DNA of 64,000 nucleotides from Taudactylus pleione (GCA_031769625.1 JAUIMM010000113.1:8800501-8864500), one strand, 5' to 3'; positions 24,301-35,585 are shown, counted from the stretch's first letter. The notes: a model not told the origin generated them from the letters alone. Numbers and translations: made by a program.

Positions 24301-25436
24301 TTAGTGTGGACGTGCATAGCTCACATCATTAATAGTGTGCATGTGCATAGCTCTCATCATTAATAGTGTGCATGTGCATAGCTCTCATCATTATTAGTGT
24401 GCACGTGCATAGCTCTCATCATTATTAGTGTGCACGTGCATAGCTCTCATCATTATTAGTGTGCACCTGCATAGCTCTCATCATTATCAGTGCGCACCTG
24501 CATAGCTCTCATCATTATTAGTGTGCACGTGCATAGCTCTCATCATTAATAGTGTGCATGTGCATAGCTCTCATCATTATTAGTGTGCACGTGCATAGCT
24601 CTCATCATTATTAGTGCGCACGTGCATAGCTCTCATCATTATTAGTGTGCACGTGCATAGCTCACATCATTACTAGTGTGCATGTGCATAGCTCTCATCA
24701 TTATTAGTGTGCACGTGCATAGCTCTCATCATTATTAGTGTGCACATGCATAGCTCACATCATTAATAGTGTGCATGTGCATAGCTCTCATCATTATTAG
24801 TGTGCATGTGCATAGCTCTCATCATTATTAGTGCGCACGTGCATAGCTCTCATCATTATTAGTGCGCACGTGCGTAGCTCTCATCATTATTAGTGCGCAC
24901 GTGCGTAGCTCTCATCATTAATAGTGTGCATGTGCATAGCTCTCATCATTATTAGTGTGCACGTGCATAGCTCTCATCATTATTAGTGTGCACGTGCATA
25001 GCTCACATCATTAATAGTGTGCATGTGCATAGCTCTCATCATTATTAGTGTGCACGTGCATAGCTCTCATCATTATTAGTGTGCACGTGCATAGCTCTCA
25101 TCATTATTAGTGCGCACGTGCATAGCTCTCATCATTATTAGTGCGCACGTGCATAGCTCTCATCATTAATAGTGTGCATGTGCATAGCTCTCATCATTAT
25201 TAGTGTGCACGTGCATAGCTCTCATCATTATTAGTACGCACGTGCATAGCTCTCATCATTATTAGTACGCACGTGCATAGCTCTCATCATTATTAGTACG
25301 CACGTGCATAGCTCTCATCATTAATAGTACGCACGTGCATAGCTCTCATCATTAATAGTGTGCATGTGCATAGCTCTCATCATTATTAGTGTGCACGTGC
25401 ATAGCTCTCATCATTATTAGTACGCACGTGCATAGC
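18393..25436. repeat. 31-bp minisatellite, about 227 units, with higher-order blocks
   Basis: A continuous array of a 31-bp unit: TGCATAGCTCTCATCATTAT then TAGTGTGCACG. Variation sits at a few positions: CACGTG, CATGTG or CACCTG in the palindrome, GTGTGC or GTGCGC before it, TTATTAG or TTAATAG, and CTCTCAT or CTCACAT. Rare marker variants recur exactly 1457 bp apart (47 units): TGCACATGCA at 21641 and 23098, GCTCTTATC at 21777 and 23234, CTCAACATTATCAG at 21935 and 23392. This shows block-wise duplication. All frames are closed by stops. The array lies inside intron 2 of the carbonic anhydrase gene. Confidence 0.98.
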
Positions 25437-26007
25437 CCTATCCTTAGTGCCTGAAGAGTTTTGCCTGAAATCACAACGCACAGCTCAGCATAGCACACAA
25501 TTCTGTATGCACGCCCTCACTGAACTTAGCCTTTGTGTGAATGCCCAGTTACACCTATTTAGCCGCAGATTAAAATTCGACTGAGTTGCATACAACTCTG
25601 AATTGCCTGTATATGCATGCTCTAAGCTAAGTAAAAAAACCTGCAAGATCTGTCCATAAAATTGACTTGCATGCAGCTGTGTGTCAGACCCTTAGTGAAT
25701 ACCCTTTGTGCACACTTCTGTGAACACCAATGGACATAAATTTGCCCATTTGAGACATTTTTGGTTGAACCTTGAAAATTTACACACCACCCTGCCAAAG
25801 CCCTTATAGCTAGGTATAAAATCAGTCTGAGCACTGCTGTGTTCATTATTTTTTGCCAAAACCCTTTATTAAATGTCAGCGCTGACTTTGTAACTCATAC
25901 GAGCCTCAAATGTATCTTAACTCTGTCAGAATCAGGACATATACAATGACAGGAAGTAAGTACCCAGTTTTAGTACTCACTGTAGCCTACTCTTTTTTTT
26001 TCCGGAT
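25437..26007. other. Intron sequence, no gene recognised
   Basis: Non-repetitive DNA after the minisatellite. The short minus-strand frame at 25622-25846 shows no known domain. Confidence 0.5.
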
Positions 26008-26080
26008 AGTACACTCAGAGCCAGCCCTAAACATATGCAGTATAGGCAAATGCCTAGTGGCATCTGGAAAAGCCTAGGGG

Positions 26081-26593
26081 CAGGGCCGGATTATAGGGAG
26101 GGCGACAGGGGCGGTCGTCCCGGGGCCCCCACTCCTAAAAGGCCCCCACACTGCAGCAGCAGCTGGAGGCGTAGCCAGTATGATGCATTGCCATTACAAT
26201 TGTCATTTGGCTCCGCCCCTTACCGATTAACCCGCGAATTACGGCCAAAGCAACGAGGGGGCGGAGCTTAATAACTTGGTGCCTTCCTGCCAGGTCCCCT
26301 CCCCATCCACATCATGCAATGCAGATGGTGCAAGGTAAGTGTGTGTGTGTGAAATGTGTGTGTGTGACTTGTGTGTGTGTATGTATGTTTGTGTGTAATG
26401 TACAGTATGTGTGACACATGCATGTGTGGTGTATATATGTGTTTTTCAGTGTGAATGTATGTATGTGTGTGTAAGTAAGTATATAAATATATGTGTGTGG
26501 TGTATGTGTTTATATAAATATATACAATTATATTGATAGGGGCCCCCACAAAGTTGTTGCCCCAGGGCCCCCTCAAACCTTAATCCGGCCCTG
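26081..26593. mobile_element. Nested hAT element, CAGGGCCGGATTA type
   Basis: The left end is CAGGGCCGGATTATAGGG and the right end CCTTAATCCGGCCCTG. A perfect 8-bp TSD, CCTAGGGG, lies at 26073-26080 and 26594-26601, within the outer hAT element, so this insertion is the younger of the two. A GT-rich microsatellite fills about 26337-26530. Confidence 0.95.
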
Positions 26594-26899
26594 CCTAGGG
26601 GCATCTGGTGCCCCTAGGCACCAGATGCCCCCTAGTAGTCATCCTCCGATGGGATGTACAGGCTTTCCGGCACTGCCGTCGTTTGCCTGTCATATTGTAT
26701 GACAGACAGCAGAGCAGCAGAAAACCTTTACAGCCCAGCGCCAATCACACAGCTCATCAGTGTGACGCTGGCGTGACCTAAGGTCACTTCAGCGTCATTC
26801 ACAGCAAAGAGCAGGGCACGGAGGATAAAAGCTTCGAGTAAACAGCAAAGGTAAGTAGATTATGGTGCTTGTTAAAGAGATAGGCTGCACATTGAATTG

Positions 26900-27410
26900 C
26901 TGGAGACACACAAGGGGGAGAGTTTTGATGGCTGGAGACACAGAAGAGGGAGAGATTTAATGACTGGAGACACAATGGGGAGAGATTTGATGGCTGGAGA
27001 CACACAATGGGGACAAATTTGATGACTGGAGACACAAGGGGACAAATTTGATGACTGGAGACACAATGGGGAGAAATTTGATGACCGGAGACACAATGGG
27101 GAGAAATTTGACGACTGGAGACACAATGGGGAGAAATTTGATGACTGGAGACACAAGGGGAGAAATTTGATGACTGGAGACACACAATGGAGAGAAATTT
27201 GACGGCTGGAGAGACACAATGGGGACACATTTGATGGCTGGAGATACACAAGGGGAGAAATTTGATGGCTGGAGACACAATGGGGAGACATTTGATGGCT
27301 GGAGACCCGCAAGGGGGAGATATTTGATGAATGGATACACACAATGGGGAGAGATTTGATGGCAGGAGACCCGCAAGGGGGAGATATTTGATGGCTGGAG
27401 ACACTGACAC
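26900..27410. repeat. Minisatellite of about 30 bp inside the hAT element
   Basis: Tandem units of the form GATGGCTGGAGACACAATGG plus GGAGAAATTT, about 16 copies with small indels. Three long minus-strand frames rich in Ser, Pro and His span it. They stay open in all three frames because the repeat lacks stops on that strand, so I do not call them genes. Confidence 0.9.
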
Positions 27411-27738
27411 CCTCTATCTCCCCAGACACCCACTGTCATGAGGCCATGCCGAATCGTGAGCTGACCCCCATTCTTGGGTCCCACATGGGGGAGGCTCCAG
27501 CCAGTATCTTGCCTAGGGCACCAAATTGGTCAGGCCAGCTCTGAGTACACAACCTATTGTCCACTAAGATATAAGGTAGTTGTATGGGCGAGAGTTTGCT
27601 GAAACTGATGTGAAGCTATGGAGGTGATTAACACATACACTTAACATACAGAATTTAACAAAATTTAGTTTTTTGGGGGTTATACAACTTTTTTCTTGTT
27701 TGGCAACTCTAGTGTAAACTACAGTTTACTACAAAGTA

Positions 27739-27881
27739 GAGATGAGCGGTTTTCTTTTTGCCAAATTAGAGCAAGTTCAAATTTATCTTTTGGCTATCCA
27801 AAACATGTGATAGCCAGATAGCCAATAAGATACCTTGTTTGAGATTCAAACTTAGCCAGATAAAATTGGACAGCTCATCTC
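27739..27881. mobile_element. GAGATGAGCGG MITE (copy 3)
   Basis: GAGATGAGCGGTTTTC on the left and CAGCTCATCTC on the right, with TA at 27737-27738 on the left; the right flank has decayed to AA. It shares the central TTTGGCTATCCAAAACATGT segment with the other copies. Confidence 0.75.
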
Positions 27882-27903
27882 AACTATAAAGTACTGAAAC
27901 TGT

Positions 27904-28472
27904 GGGCCTGATTCAGAGCCGCTCGTAAGCGGCCGCTCGTTCGCTCCGAGCGATGTTCGCACATCTGCGCATGGGTCAGTGCGGTTGGAAATCGTGTGCT
28001 CGCAAAATGGCGAATGCCTGCTAATTTGAGTGACAGAATGAGGCGTTTGTGGGTGGTAACAGGGGAAGGTGCTTGAAAATGGGGAGTGGAGATCCAAACG
28101 CAGGCGTGCCAAATGGTCAAAACGGGCGATTTAAGGGTGTGCATAATTAACAAAGCAGTGTCATCGACCACGTCACTTGGTTGTTTTTTAGCCTGAACTG
28201 CTCGCATGATTGCGGTAGGAAAATCCAACCACAAGCACTGCGAGCAGTTCATACGCCTTTCGATGTACTCGATTAATCAAATAAATAGCGGAGATGACGT
28301 AGGATGCGAGCGGCCAGGGGGCGTTTTTTCCAAAATAGTGAGCGCATGTTTCGTTCGCTCGTTCAGACATAGAGGCGTCAACAGACCGCAAAGAGCTAGC
28401 GCTTAATTTAAATAGCCAGCCCCCTTTTCAGAACGACCGTCCGCAAATAGCGTCCGGCTCTGAAACAGGCCC
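27904..28472. mobile_element. GGGCCTGATTCAGAG MITE, large-hairpin subfamily (copy D)
   Basis: The left end is GGGCCTGATTCAGAGCCG and the right end CGGCTCTGAAACAGGCCC. A perfect TSD, TGT, lies at 27901-27903 and 28473-28475. Internally similar to the copies at 8637 and 17243. Confidence 0.92.
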
Positions 28473-28475
28473 TGT

Positions 28476-29078
28476 GTACATAGAATTGTTTGAGGCATAC
28501 ATGTAGGTGGTATTCTGGACCTTAGTGTGATAAATGAAGCCCTGAACTTTGCTTTTTAGTGGTGCAACTGTCCTTAACAAAAAGTTGAATATGCCTAGTA
28601 CTGTGTAAGTGATTTGTCATTCTTATTATTTATTGCAAAATACTTGGAACATGAGGTTTGCAGTAAATATAAAATTACGATGATGGGTCTTCTGTTTGCA
28701 CTGATTACAGTTTGAGCTCAAATATATTCTATAATTTTATTATAGTCCAGAAATGCATAGGTGTCTTTTCTTATAGCCACTCTTTCACAATCATCTTCTT
28801 TGCAGTATTAAGTTAAACAAATAAACCCTTGTGGGAAGGTGTGTATAGTATGTAAGAGTCTTATTACAGAGTACACCTGTCAAACTGGTGTTTTATGGAC
28901 CACTACCCTCTCTCTGCCTCTTTTAGGAATTTAAAGTACTGAAGCCTTACCTATTTAAACAATTTCTAGATTATATTTAGAAAAAAACAAGCATCATTAG
29001 TTTCGTTTCAGAGGCTGCATTATTTAACTTTTGTAAGTCTGCTTTGTGTGTATCTGCATATACTGTATATTAGTACAC
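28476..29078. other. Intron sequence, no gene recognised
   Basis: AT-rich DNA without recognisable coding, RNA or transposon boundaries. Confidence 0.55.
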
Positions 29079-29081
29079 TTA

Positions 29082-29936
29082 GGGCTCTATTTACTACAGT
29101 CCGCATTTAGAATGCAGATTGTAGTGTGATATTACCAGCTGAATTCGCATTGCGAATTCAGCCAATATCACAGGGATTTACAAAAAATCCCTTGCAGGGA
29201 CAGAGCTTGCGATAAAGCTCTGTCCTTTCGAATCCCTTGCAAAAAAAACCGTGACAAGTGCCCGCACATGTGCCGAACCGGCTGCCGCTAAGCCCCTCCC
29301 CCTAAGCCCCGCCCCCCACTATTGCGACCCACCCCTTAATTACACTTACCTCCGGTGATCGGGCTCCGGTGATGTCCTCCGTAGCTCCGGTCAGCTGATC
29401 TCCCATTCTGCAATGGGACTCGGTCAGCTGATGAACGGGTCCCAGTGTAGGATGGGAGGCCAGCTGACCGGAGGGAGGACATCAGCGGAGCCCCGATCTC
29501 GGGTCCATGGACTCAGGTAAGTTTTGTTTTTGTTTCTTTAGCAGTGACCAGCGTGTGGTCTGTTTAGACCACACAGCTGATCACTGGGGCTGGCTCTGGG
29601 CTCTGCTTTGCCTGTTAGAGCAGAGCAGGAGTCCGGTAACCGGGGGAGACCCTGGATAACGCTACCGCCAGGTGGTGTTATTATCACAGGGCTTTCCCCG
29701 ATATTTTTTCACTGTTTATTTTTAGTAACTTGCAGACAGATCGCATTTCCCATTACAATTATGGGAAATGCGATCCAATTACTAAAAAATATGTGATAAT
29801 TAGGGCTTGGAGTAAAATTTTACGAATTCTACTCCAATTGCCCTTTATTAACTTTAGGTGATACTACAATAATGTAGTATCACCTACATTATTTTTCACT
29901 TTATTTTAGTAAAAATAATGATAATAAATAGAGCCC
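29082..29936. mobile_element. Harbinger-type MITE, GGGCTCTATTTACTA family (copy 1)
   Basis: The left end is GGGCTCTATTTACTA and the right end AATAAATAGAGCCC. The flanks are TTA (29079-29081) and TTG (29937-29939). The sister copy at 53906 has a perfect TTA duplication, which fits the PIF/Harbinger preference for TWA. The inside contains large palindromes such as GCTGAATTCGCATTGCG with its complement, and CAGCTGACCGGAG blocks. No transposase. Confidence 0.88.
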
Positions 29937-29968
29937 TTGGTGTGCCACAGGGAGAGGTCAATGACTTA

Positions 29969-30278
29969 TGCTGGGCATACACTATACAATTATCTGTCAG
30001 ACATCTGTCCAATCTGGCTGGTTGAAATGAAAATCTGGTAATGTATGGGAGCAAATGACAATCGACCATTTGCTCACAAACACTGGAAAACAGACAAAAA
30101 TGGTTAATGGTTAAAAAACACGTATTTAACCAATTTTTACAATTGTTTTTTTTCCTTTTTCCAGTGTTTAAAACCAGATGATCGACTGTCATTTGCTCCC
30201 ATACATTAACAGGTTTTCATTCCAACCAGCCAGATTGGACAATTACCTGACAGATAATTGTATAGTGTATGCCCAGCA
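29969..30278. mobile_element. Harbinger-type MITE, TGCTGGGCATACAC family (copy 1)
   Basis: The ends are TGCTGGGCATACACTATAC and GTATAGTGTATGCCCAGCA with a perfect TSD TTA (29966-29968 and 30279-30281). The whole 310 bp folds as one long hairpin. Confidence 0.93.
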
Positions 30279-30308
30279 TTACCAGGTAAGTAGTTGTTCC
30301 ATTGCTAA

Positions 30309-30503
30309 TGCTGGGCATACACTATACAATTATATGTCAGATATCTGTCAAATCTGTCTGGTGGGAAGGAAAATCTGGTCCATTTTCTAGTGTTTGGGAG
30401 CAAATTTCTATTATCATTTGCTCCCATGCATTACCAGGTTTTCATTTCAACCAGCCAGATTGGACAGATATCTGACAGATAATTGCATAGTGTATGCCCA
30501 GCA
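30309..30503. mobile_element. Harbinger-type MITE, TGCTGGGCATACAC family (copy 2)
   Basis: The ends are TGCTGGGCATACACTATAC and GCATAGTGTATGCCCAGCA with TSD TAA (30306-30308 and 30504-30506). It lies 30 bp from copy 1 and lacks that copy's central part. The different TSDs show two separate insertions, not a tandem duplication. Confidence 0.93.
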
Positions 30504-30802
30504 TAAGCAGTGGCCCTCTGGCTAGATAGGCTGTACCTTTACCAGATAACTGAATATGTAGACTTGTATCCTGATTGGTTGCAGCTTTTTTTGTTTGTTA
30601 GATAAACAATATTAATAGTCATACTTGTTCTCTGTATTTATCTATTCGATCCAATCTTCGAGAAAATGTTTAAATATGTAAAATTCTTTATGCATTTATA
30701 AACCATAAAAGATTATTCACTTGCTCGTTTTCTTCTGAATGATATACAGCACTTACTATAGCTATTTAATGCATTTCTTTATGTTCTACCCATTATTTTA
30801 AA

Positions 30803-30881
30803 GTACTAACCAATCAGCTTCTAACTGTCATTTTACAGGCTGTGCTAGAAAAATAACAATTAGAAGCTGATTGGTTGGTAC
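30803..30881. mobile_element. Small hairpin MITE (GTACTAACCAATCAGCTTCT)
   Basis: The left arm GTACTAACCAATCAGCTTCT pairs with AGAAGCTGATTGGTTGGTAC (one mismatch). The inner CATTTTACAGGCTGTGCTAG loop region is partly paired. The type is familiar from vertebrate genomes as a short foldback repeat; the TSD is not clear. Confidence 0.75.
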
Positions 30882-32566
30882 TGTATCTCTCTCTCCGCAT
30901 TATCTCTCTCCAAACTTTGATACATCTCCCCCAATGTCTCCCTTGATTAATGTTCCAGCTTCACTAATGAACCTGTTCAGACATCTATGATTATAATGAG
31001 TTCATATTATAAAAAATGGACTTTACTATTAATTTATATAAAGCAAAATGCATTGTGTGTTTTGTTTTGTTTATTTGGGTGTAAAAGTGCACTTGTCATT
31101 TACTAAGTATCTCTGATTACACAAAACCGTTGTAGAACTCATAAAGTCATGGCCTGATTTGGACTTGCACGCAACTTAACAGCATTGTAGGTCCTGGGGA
31201 AAGCAATGCACTGGGGCTCTTACCCAACCATTCACGAGAATACAAATGTAATCTGTCAATAAAGTGAAACCTTTAGATTTTTTTGTATTTTCAACAAAAT
31301 CAATATTTAAACATAAGAAAACGTGATCTAAAGCGAGGATTACAGATTACATGTCCCTCTACTCTTCTCCAGCTCGCAGTGCAGTTCCTGCTCTTCACTG
31401 CAGCTGTGATAAAAGTTGGGGGCCTCCTGATAGAGGGGTGCCCGGGGGATTATGCGCCCAGAGGATTGTACCCCCTAAATTTGGCTCTGTGGCTATAGGC
31501 TGGGAGGCCCTATGCACACTCCATGTAGATGCCCTCCTGCCCAGCCTGCCCCTGCTCGAAGGCCAATAGAACTGTGGGGTCCTGGGCAGCTGCCCTGTGT
31601 GCCTATACATTAAGATGCCCCTAGATGGATCTCATGATTTTTAGCAACTGTGCATGCATTGGAGCCTGCATATGCAACTTTCAGCAACTATCGTTGATTC
31701 AGAGTTATCTGCACCTCAACCCTAGCTGCACTTGTATGTTAGTGGGTATAACTGGGTGTCAGCAGGGCATTTGTACATAGGATAAGGGTACTGTGGGCCT
31801 GGCCACAGAATTGTTGGATCTTCAGTCAAACGTACACAGAGATCTGGATGATTTCAGATGGAACTCTTGCACCAAGGATATTTTTGGTGCACATGCACAC
31901 TGATAGTGGTAGCGGCTGTGCTCACAAGTAGATGTATTGATGCAATGCGTTCACATTTTCTGTAGAAACCAATTGCCCAAACATTAGCTGCAGTAATTCT
32001 GCATTGAGAGAGACATGCCATCCAACACGTATAAGTGCAATCTGGAGGAAAAAAAAAGATAATACCCCACCCATGATTTGCCAATACTAAGCTCCACCCA
32101 AATCTGTCCTACACAGCAATATTTCAGAATAGCCACACTCATTTTCCTATAGACTACACCCTTGCATGATCTGAGAGTCAGGTCAGTCTCATCATAATCT
32201 GGACTACTGTAAGGTAAGTCGAGGGGTGAATGCAATGTTGAACGCATAGGGGCCTATTTGTCAAGCCTATCGGTATCTTTTTACCAATTTCTAAAGTAAG
32301 ACATGTCACAAAGATCTTCTGCAATTTGCACTCATGTCGCTGCAGTGCAATTTACAAGCTTTGAAAACCAAGTTATTGGAGCTTGTCTGCGTAAGGTAAA
32401 TCCATCTGAAGATCTGAAGATGACGTTACCCTACTTATCTCTATGGAGAAGCGCAGCCAGATAGGGATCTTGTAATGTCTCCCTGGTTTGCTGTAGTTAC
32501 TTTGGACTGTACATGTGTGGCTTTATGGCTGTTTATGCGCAATTCTGTGGCTGGATCCGAACCTGG
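30882..32566. other. Intron sequence, no gene recognised
   Basis: Several short frames occur but none carries a domain. A piece near 31427-31580 looks like a decayed repeat. No RNA gene or TSD pair was found. Confidence 0.5.
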
Positions 32567-32574
32567 AAGTAAAG

Positions 32575-32929
32575 CAGGCTTGCCTGCCCTCCCAGTTTGG
32601 TTGGGAGCCTCCCGAATATCGGGTGCCGCTCCCAACCCCCCGGAAAGGCAGGCAAGCCTCCCGGCTGCTGCCTGCCCCCCCCATCCACTAATAGAAATCC
32701 CCACAGCGGCGGGGGGCGATGACGCGAATCGCGCTGAATCGCGTCATCGCAGCCCTGCCCCCTGTTTTACAATGCCTTTAATTTTGGCATTGTGAAGAGG
32801 GGGCGGGGCCATGATGATGCGATCGTGTGGCCCCGCCCCCACCTCTGCTCCCAATCCGGCATCAGTGTCTGGTCACGCCCCCCGCAGTATGCAGGCATTC
32901 AGCTCCCTCCCGGAAGGAGTTCTGAGGGG
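32575..32929 (-). mobile_element. hAT element, CAGGCTTGCC / CATACTTGCC family, one end lost
   Basis: The left end, CAGGCTTGCCTGCCCTCCC, matches the right end of the intact element at 52180-52540 in inverse orientation. Shared inner sequence includes GGGTGCCGCTCCCAAC, the CAATGCC hairpin and CAGGCATTCAGCTCCCTCC. Homology stops after CGGAAGGAG, so the right terminus is missing and no TSD can be read. Confidence 0.75.
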
Positions 32930-33387
32930 CATCTAGTTGGGCCGCGGCACCTAAATGCAATTTACCTACTGACCGCACTGGCCATTCAACCGGCGCTGTG
33001 CAGAGAAATGCAGCCAGTCAGTGTAACACCCTCCCGCCCGCAGTGACCTACTACCGTGACTACCTTCCCCGATGACCCCCTCCACCTCAGCTAACCCTGT
33101 CACCTGATGCGCCATATCAGGTGACAGTGCCCTGCAGGGGTGTCATTTCTTGCGACAGTGCGCAGTCTCATCTGACGGTGTGTGATCTCTTCTGTCTCCC
33201 TGCCTTCTGCCACCATGCAGCCGCGGCCACCTAGGGAGAGATAATGGAGGCAAGAGCAAGCTTGCCTCGCGATCTGACACCTTCCCGAACCCTGTGGCAG
33301 CCGCAGCAGCAACGAGCATGTGGTAAGTGTATTGTTGCTTTATATATATATATATATATATATAGCGAGAGAGAAAGAAAATATATA

Positions 33388-33723
33388 GGGCGGTATTCAT
33401 TTGTTTTCGTGGTCCGGATCTCCCGTCTAAAGTGACGGGAGATCGCGGGCCGCTATTCAATTGTTCCTGCTTTTTGCGCTGATCGCGCCCAAAGTGGTCA
33501 GGTTTAGCTGCGTAAATCAGCTTCCCCCGACCAAAGTGCTAGGCGCAATCACGAAAAGTGCCATTTGGGAGCCCAAACAGGTCACTTTTCGCCCATTTCA
33601 GTTCGCACCCCCCTGTGGCTGCAAGCTGAAATGGAGCGCTGCCAACTGATTGCGCCCGACATGAGCAACAATTTAATAGCTCCGTTGGGCACAAAGGGGT
33701 CTGAGAACAATTGAATGCCGCCC
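33388..33723. mobile_element. Harbinger-type MITE, GGGCGGTATTCA family
   Basis: The left end is GGGCGGTATTCATTTG and the right end CAATTGAATGCCGCCC. The TSD is ATA (33385-33387 and 33724-33726). The inside is made of hairpins, for example GATCTCCCGTCTAAAGTGAC with its complement and TTTCAGTTCGCACC near AAATGGAGC. No coding sequence. Confidence 0.88.
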
Positions 33724-33730
33724 ATAGAGA

Positions 33731-33745
33731 TAATATATATATATA

Positions 33746-33805
<60 letters not shown>
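33731..33805. repeat. TA microsatellite
   Basis: An almost uninterrupted TA dinucleotide run of about 75 bp, next to the 3' side of the minus-strand PLE. Frames coding for Tyr-Ile repeats here are artefacts. Confidence 0.95.
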
Positions 33806-33807
<2 letters not shown>

Positions 33808-33939
33808 AAAACACAGCCTGCCGGCACTCATATAACTCAAAAGAACTTGCTCCGGTGCATCCAGTGTAACAGAAAAAATCCAGAGGAATCAATAACTGGC
33901 ACTCGGAGTCAGCATAAGTTCAAATACGGTGTATAATAT

Positions 33940-33977
33940 CAAACGTTTTCGGGGTCACCACCCCATCATCAAGACAG
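33940..33977 (-). ncRNA. Hammerhead-like ribozyme motif of PLE1 (degenerate)
   Basis: On the minus strand the order is CTTGATGAT, a GGGG-loop-CCCC stem, then GAAAACG. This resembles the hammerhead core CUGANGA, stem II, GAAA that is known from Penelope-like elements. The first core base is T where C is expected, so self-cleavage is doubtful. The flanking stems have not been modelled. Confidence 0.4.
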
Positions 33978-34489
33978 AATATATACAAACAAAGACATCA
34001 CTTACCCCACCAATAAATACCCCACCTGTAGCCGTCTTCCATCACCAAACACCACGGGCGCACGCACCTCCCACCGGATGCAGTCACTGCCGGACTTCCG
34101 TATCACCTTTCAGCCGTCACCATAGGAACTGCAGGCTTGCGTTCCACTGGCCGGCTTAGTGCGTTCCAGCCGTGTTCAAGCTCATAACTGTCACCCACGG
34201 GCACCATGTTGAGCCACCCGTATGTGAAACAGCTGCAGAAGACATAGACTAGCAATAAATACACAACCCCATCTACAAATGCACAAATACATTAGACTAT
34301 ACAGACAAACACTTAAATATAAATGACATCATAATACTAAAGAAGTAGATCTGAACATAATATCAATAAAAATAACAAATATAGTATATGTGTCTCTGTC
34401 ATTCCCAAGATCCCACAAGAAAGTAGCTATAAATCAATCATATAAGCACAAAGCACAGACCAGTTTTTAAAGAAGACTATTCCAATTAA

Positions 34490-35585
34490 TTTTGTCGTTT
34501 AACCCCCCCTGGTTTAGTAGTACCTAACTTGATGATCCAACGAGATTCTTTAAATCACAATGATCTAGCCCGGTCACCACCCCGCACCTAGGCAGGGACA
34601 TGATCAATAATATAATATCGCAGCGAATCTAATGTATGCCCGGCTTCCCGGAAGTGGCGTGCCACAGGTTGGTCAATATCCCTAGCATCCTAATAGCCGA
34701 TCGATGTGCTGTCATCCTTTCCCTGAATTTCCTGGTAGTTTGACCAACATACTGTAATCCACACGGACATATAATAATGTATACAACATGAGTTGAAAGA
34801 CAAGTGAGAACATATCTTATGTCAAACACAGTATCATTGTGTGGATGCTTGAACGTTTTGCACGGTATCAAGAATTTAAAAGTAGTGCAACCATTACATT
34901 TGTAACATCCAGGTGGTTTGAAATACACATTAGGACAGGGAGATTTACCTAACTCAGAGATATCAGACCGCACTAGTCTGTCTCTAAGATTCCGGCCTCT
35001 CCTAAAGGCTTGTAAAGGTCTTTTGTTTTACGGAACATAGGTAGATCTTTGTCAGTACTCACAATCGGCCATAACGCTTTGGTGGCTCTCCTAATTATCG
35101 GACTGGCCACCGTGTAATCACTGATCCACGGAATTACATTGGCCTCATCCCTTCTCATAGGATTTAACAAAAGTGATCTCTCCATCCCCAAGACCTCTTT
35201 TTTCTGTTCCTGCAGCATCTTGATATCATAGCCCCTGGAAACGTATTTGTCAATCAATATGTCTAACTCAAATTCTATCCTAGCAGGGTCACTAGTAATG
35301 CGTGCCACCCGCATCATTTGTGAACGTGGCAAACCTTTCTTTAAATATGGTGGGTGATGGCTGCTGGCCATCAACAAGGTATTCCTATCCGTGGGCTTAC
35401 GGAACACCTCTGTCTGTATCATACCATCCTTAATCTTCACATGCACATCCAAAAAATTTACCTGGCTGGTGCTATAACTGTATGTAAATTTTATAGGTAA
35501 GTTAAGTACATTAATCTCCCGCATCAACACTTCAAACCTTTCCACACCTCCAAGCCAAATCAAAAACACATCAAAAACACATCAT
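34490..35585 (-). pseudogene. PLE1 reverse transcriptase C-terminus and GIY-YIG endonuclease
   Basis: The frame at 34973-35569 encodes the C-terminal part of an RT: VNFLDVHVKIKDG followed by RKPTDRN, the usual motif order of Penelope-like RTs. Just upstream is the catalytic pair I-D-D-V-F, disturbed by an 11-12-bp tandem duplication (GTGTTTTTGAT twice). The frame shifts near 35000-35015. The next frame holds RNLRDRLVRSDI, a Cys cluster (GCYKCNGC) and the endonuclease signature CPCGLQYVGQTTRKFRERM with a His further on. A second shift after SAIRML moves the terminal part (VARHFREAGHTL) to another frame. The known role is target nicking and reverse transcription of the element. This copy is dead because of truncation and at least two frameshifts. 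Confidence 0.88.

Larger units (their letters stand above)
26016..27543. mobile_element. hAT non-autonomous element CAGAGCCAGCC type, host of nested hAT
   Basis: The left end is CAGAGCCAGCCC and the right end GGCCAGCTCTG. The 8-bp flanks AGTACACT (26008-26015) and AGTACACA (27544-27551) differ by one base. It contains a second hAT element (26081-26593) and a minisatellite (about 26900-27410). A terminal fragment of the same family is at 48780-48836. Confidence 0.88.

Noticed and set aside
18393..25436. A CRISPR array (31-bp direct repeats)
   Set aside because: The repeats are head-to-tail with no unique spacers, the setting is a vertebrate intron, and no Cas genes exist. It is a minisatellite.
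26799..27484. Three overlapping minus-strand proteins of 175-203 residues
   Set aside because: All three frames are open because a 30-bp tandem repeat lacks stops on that strand; the residues simply cycle (Ser-His-Gln-Ile-Ser-Pro). No splice or domain support.
33539..33936. Tyr-Ile repeat proteins
   Set aside because: Translation of a TA microsatellite.
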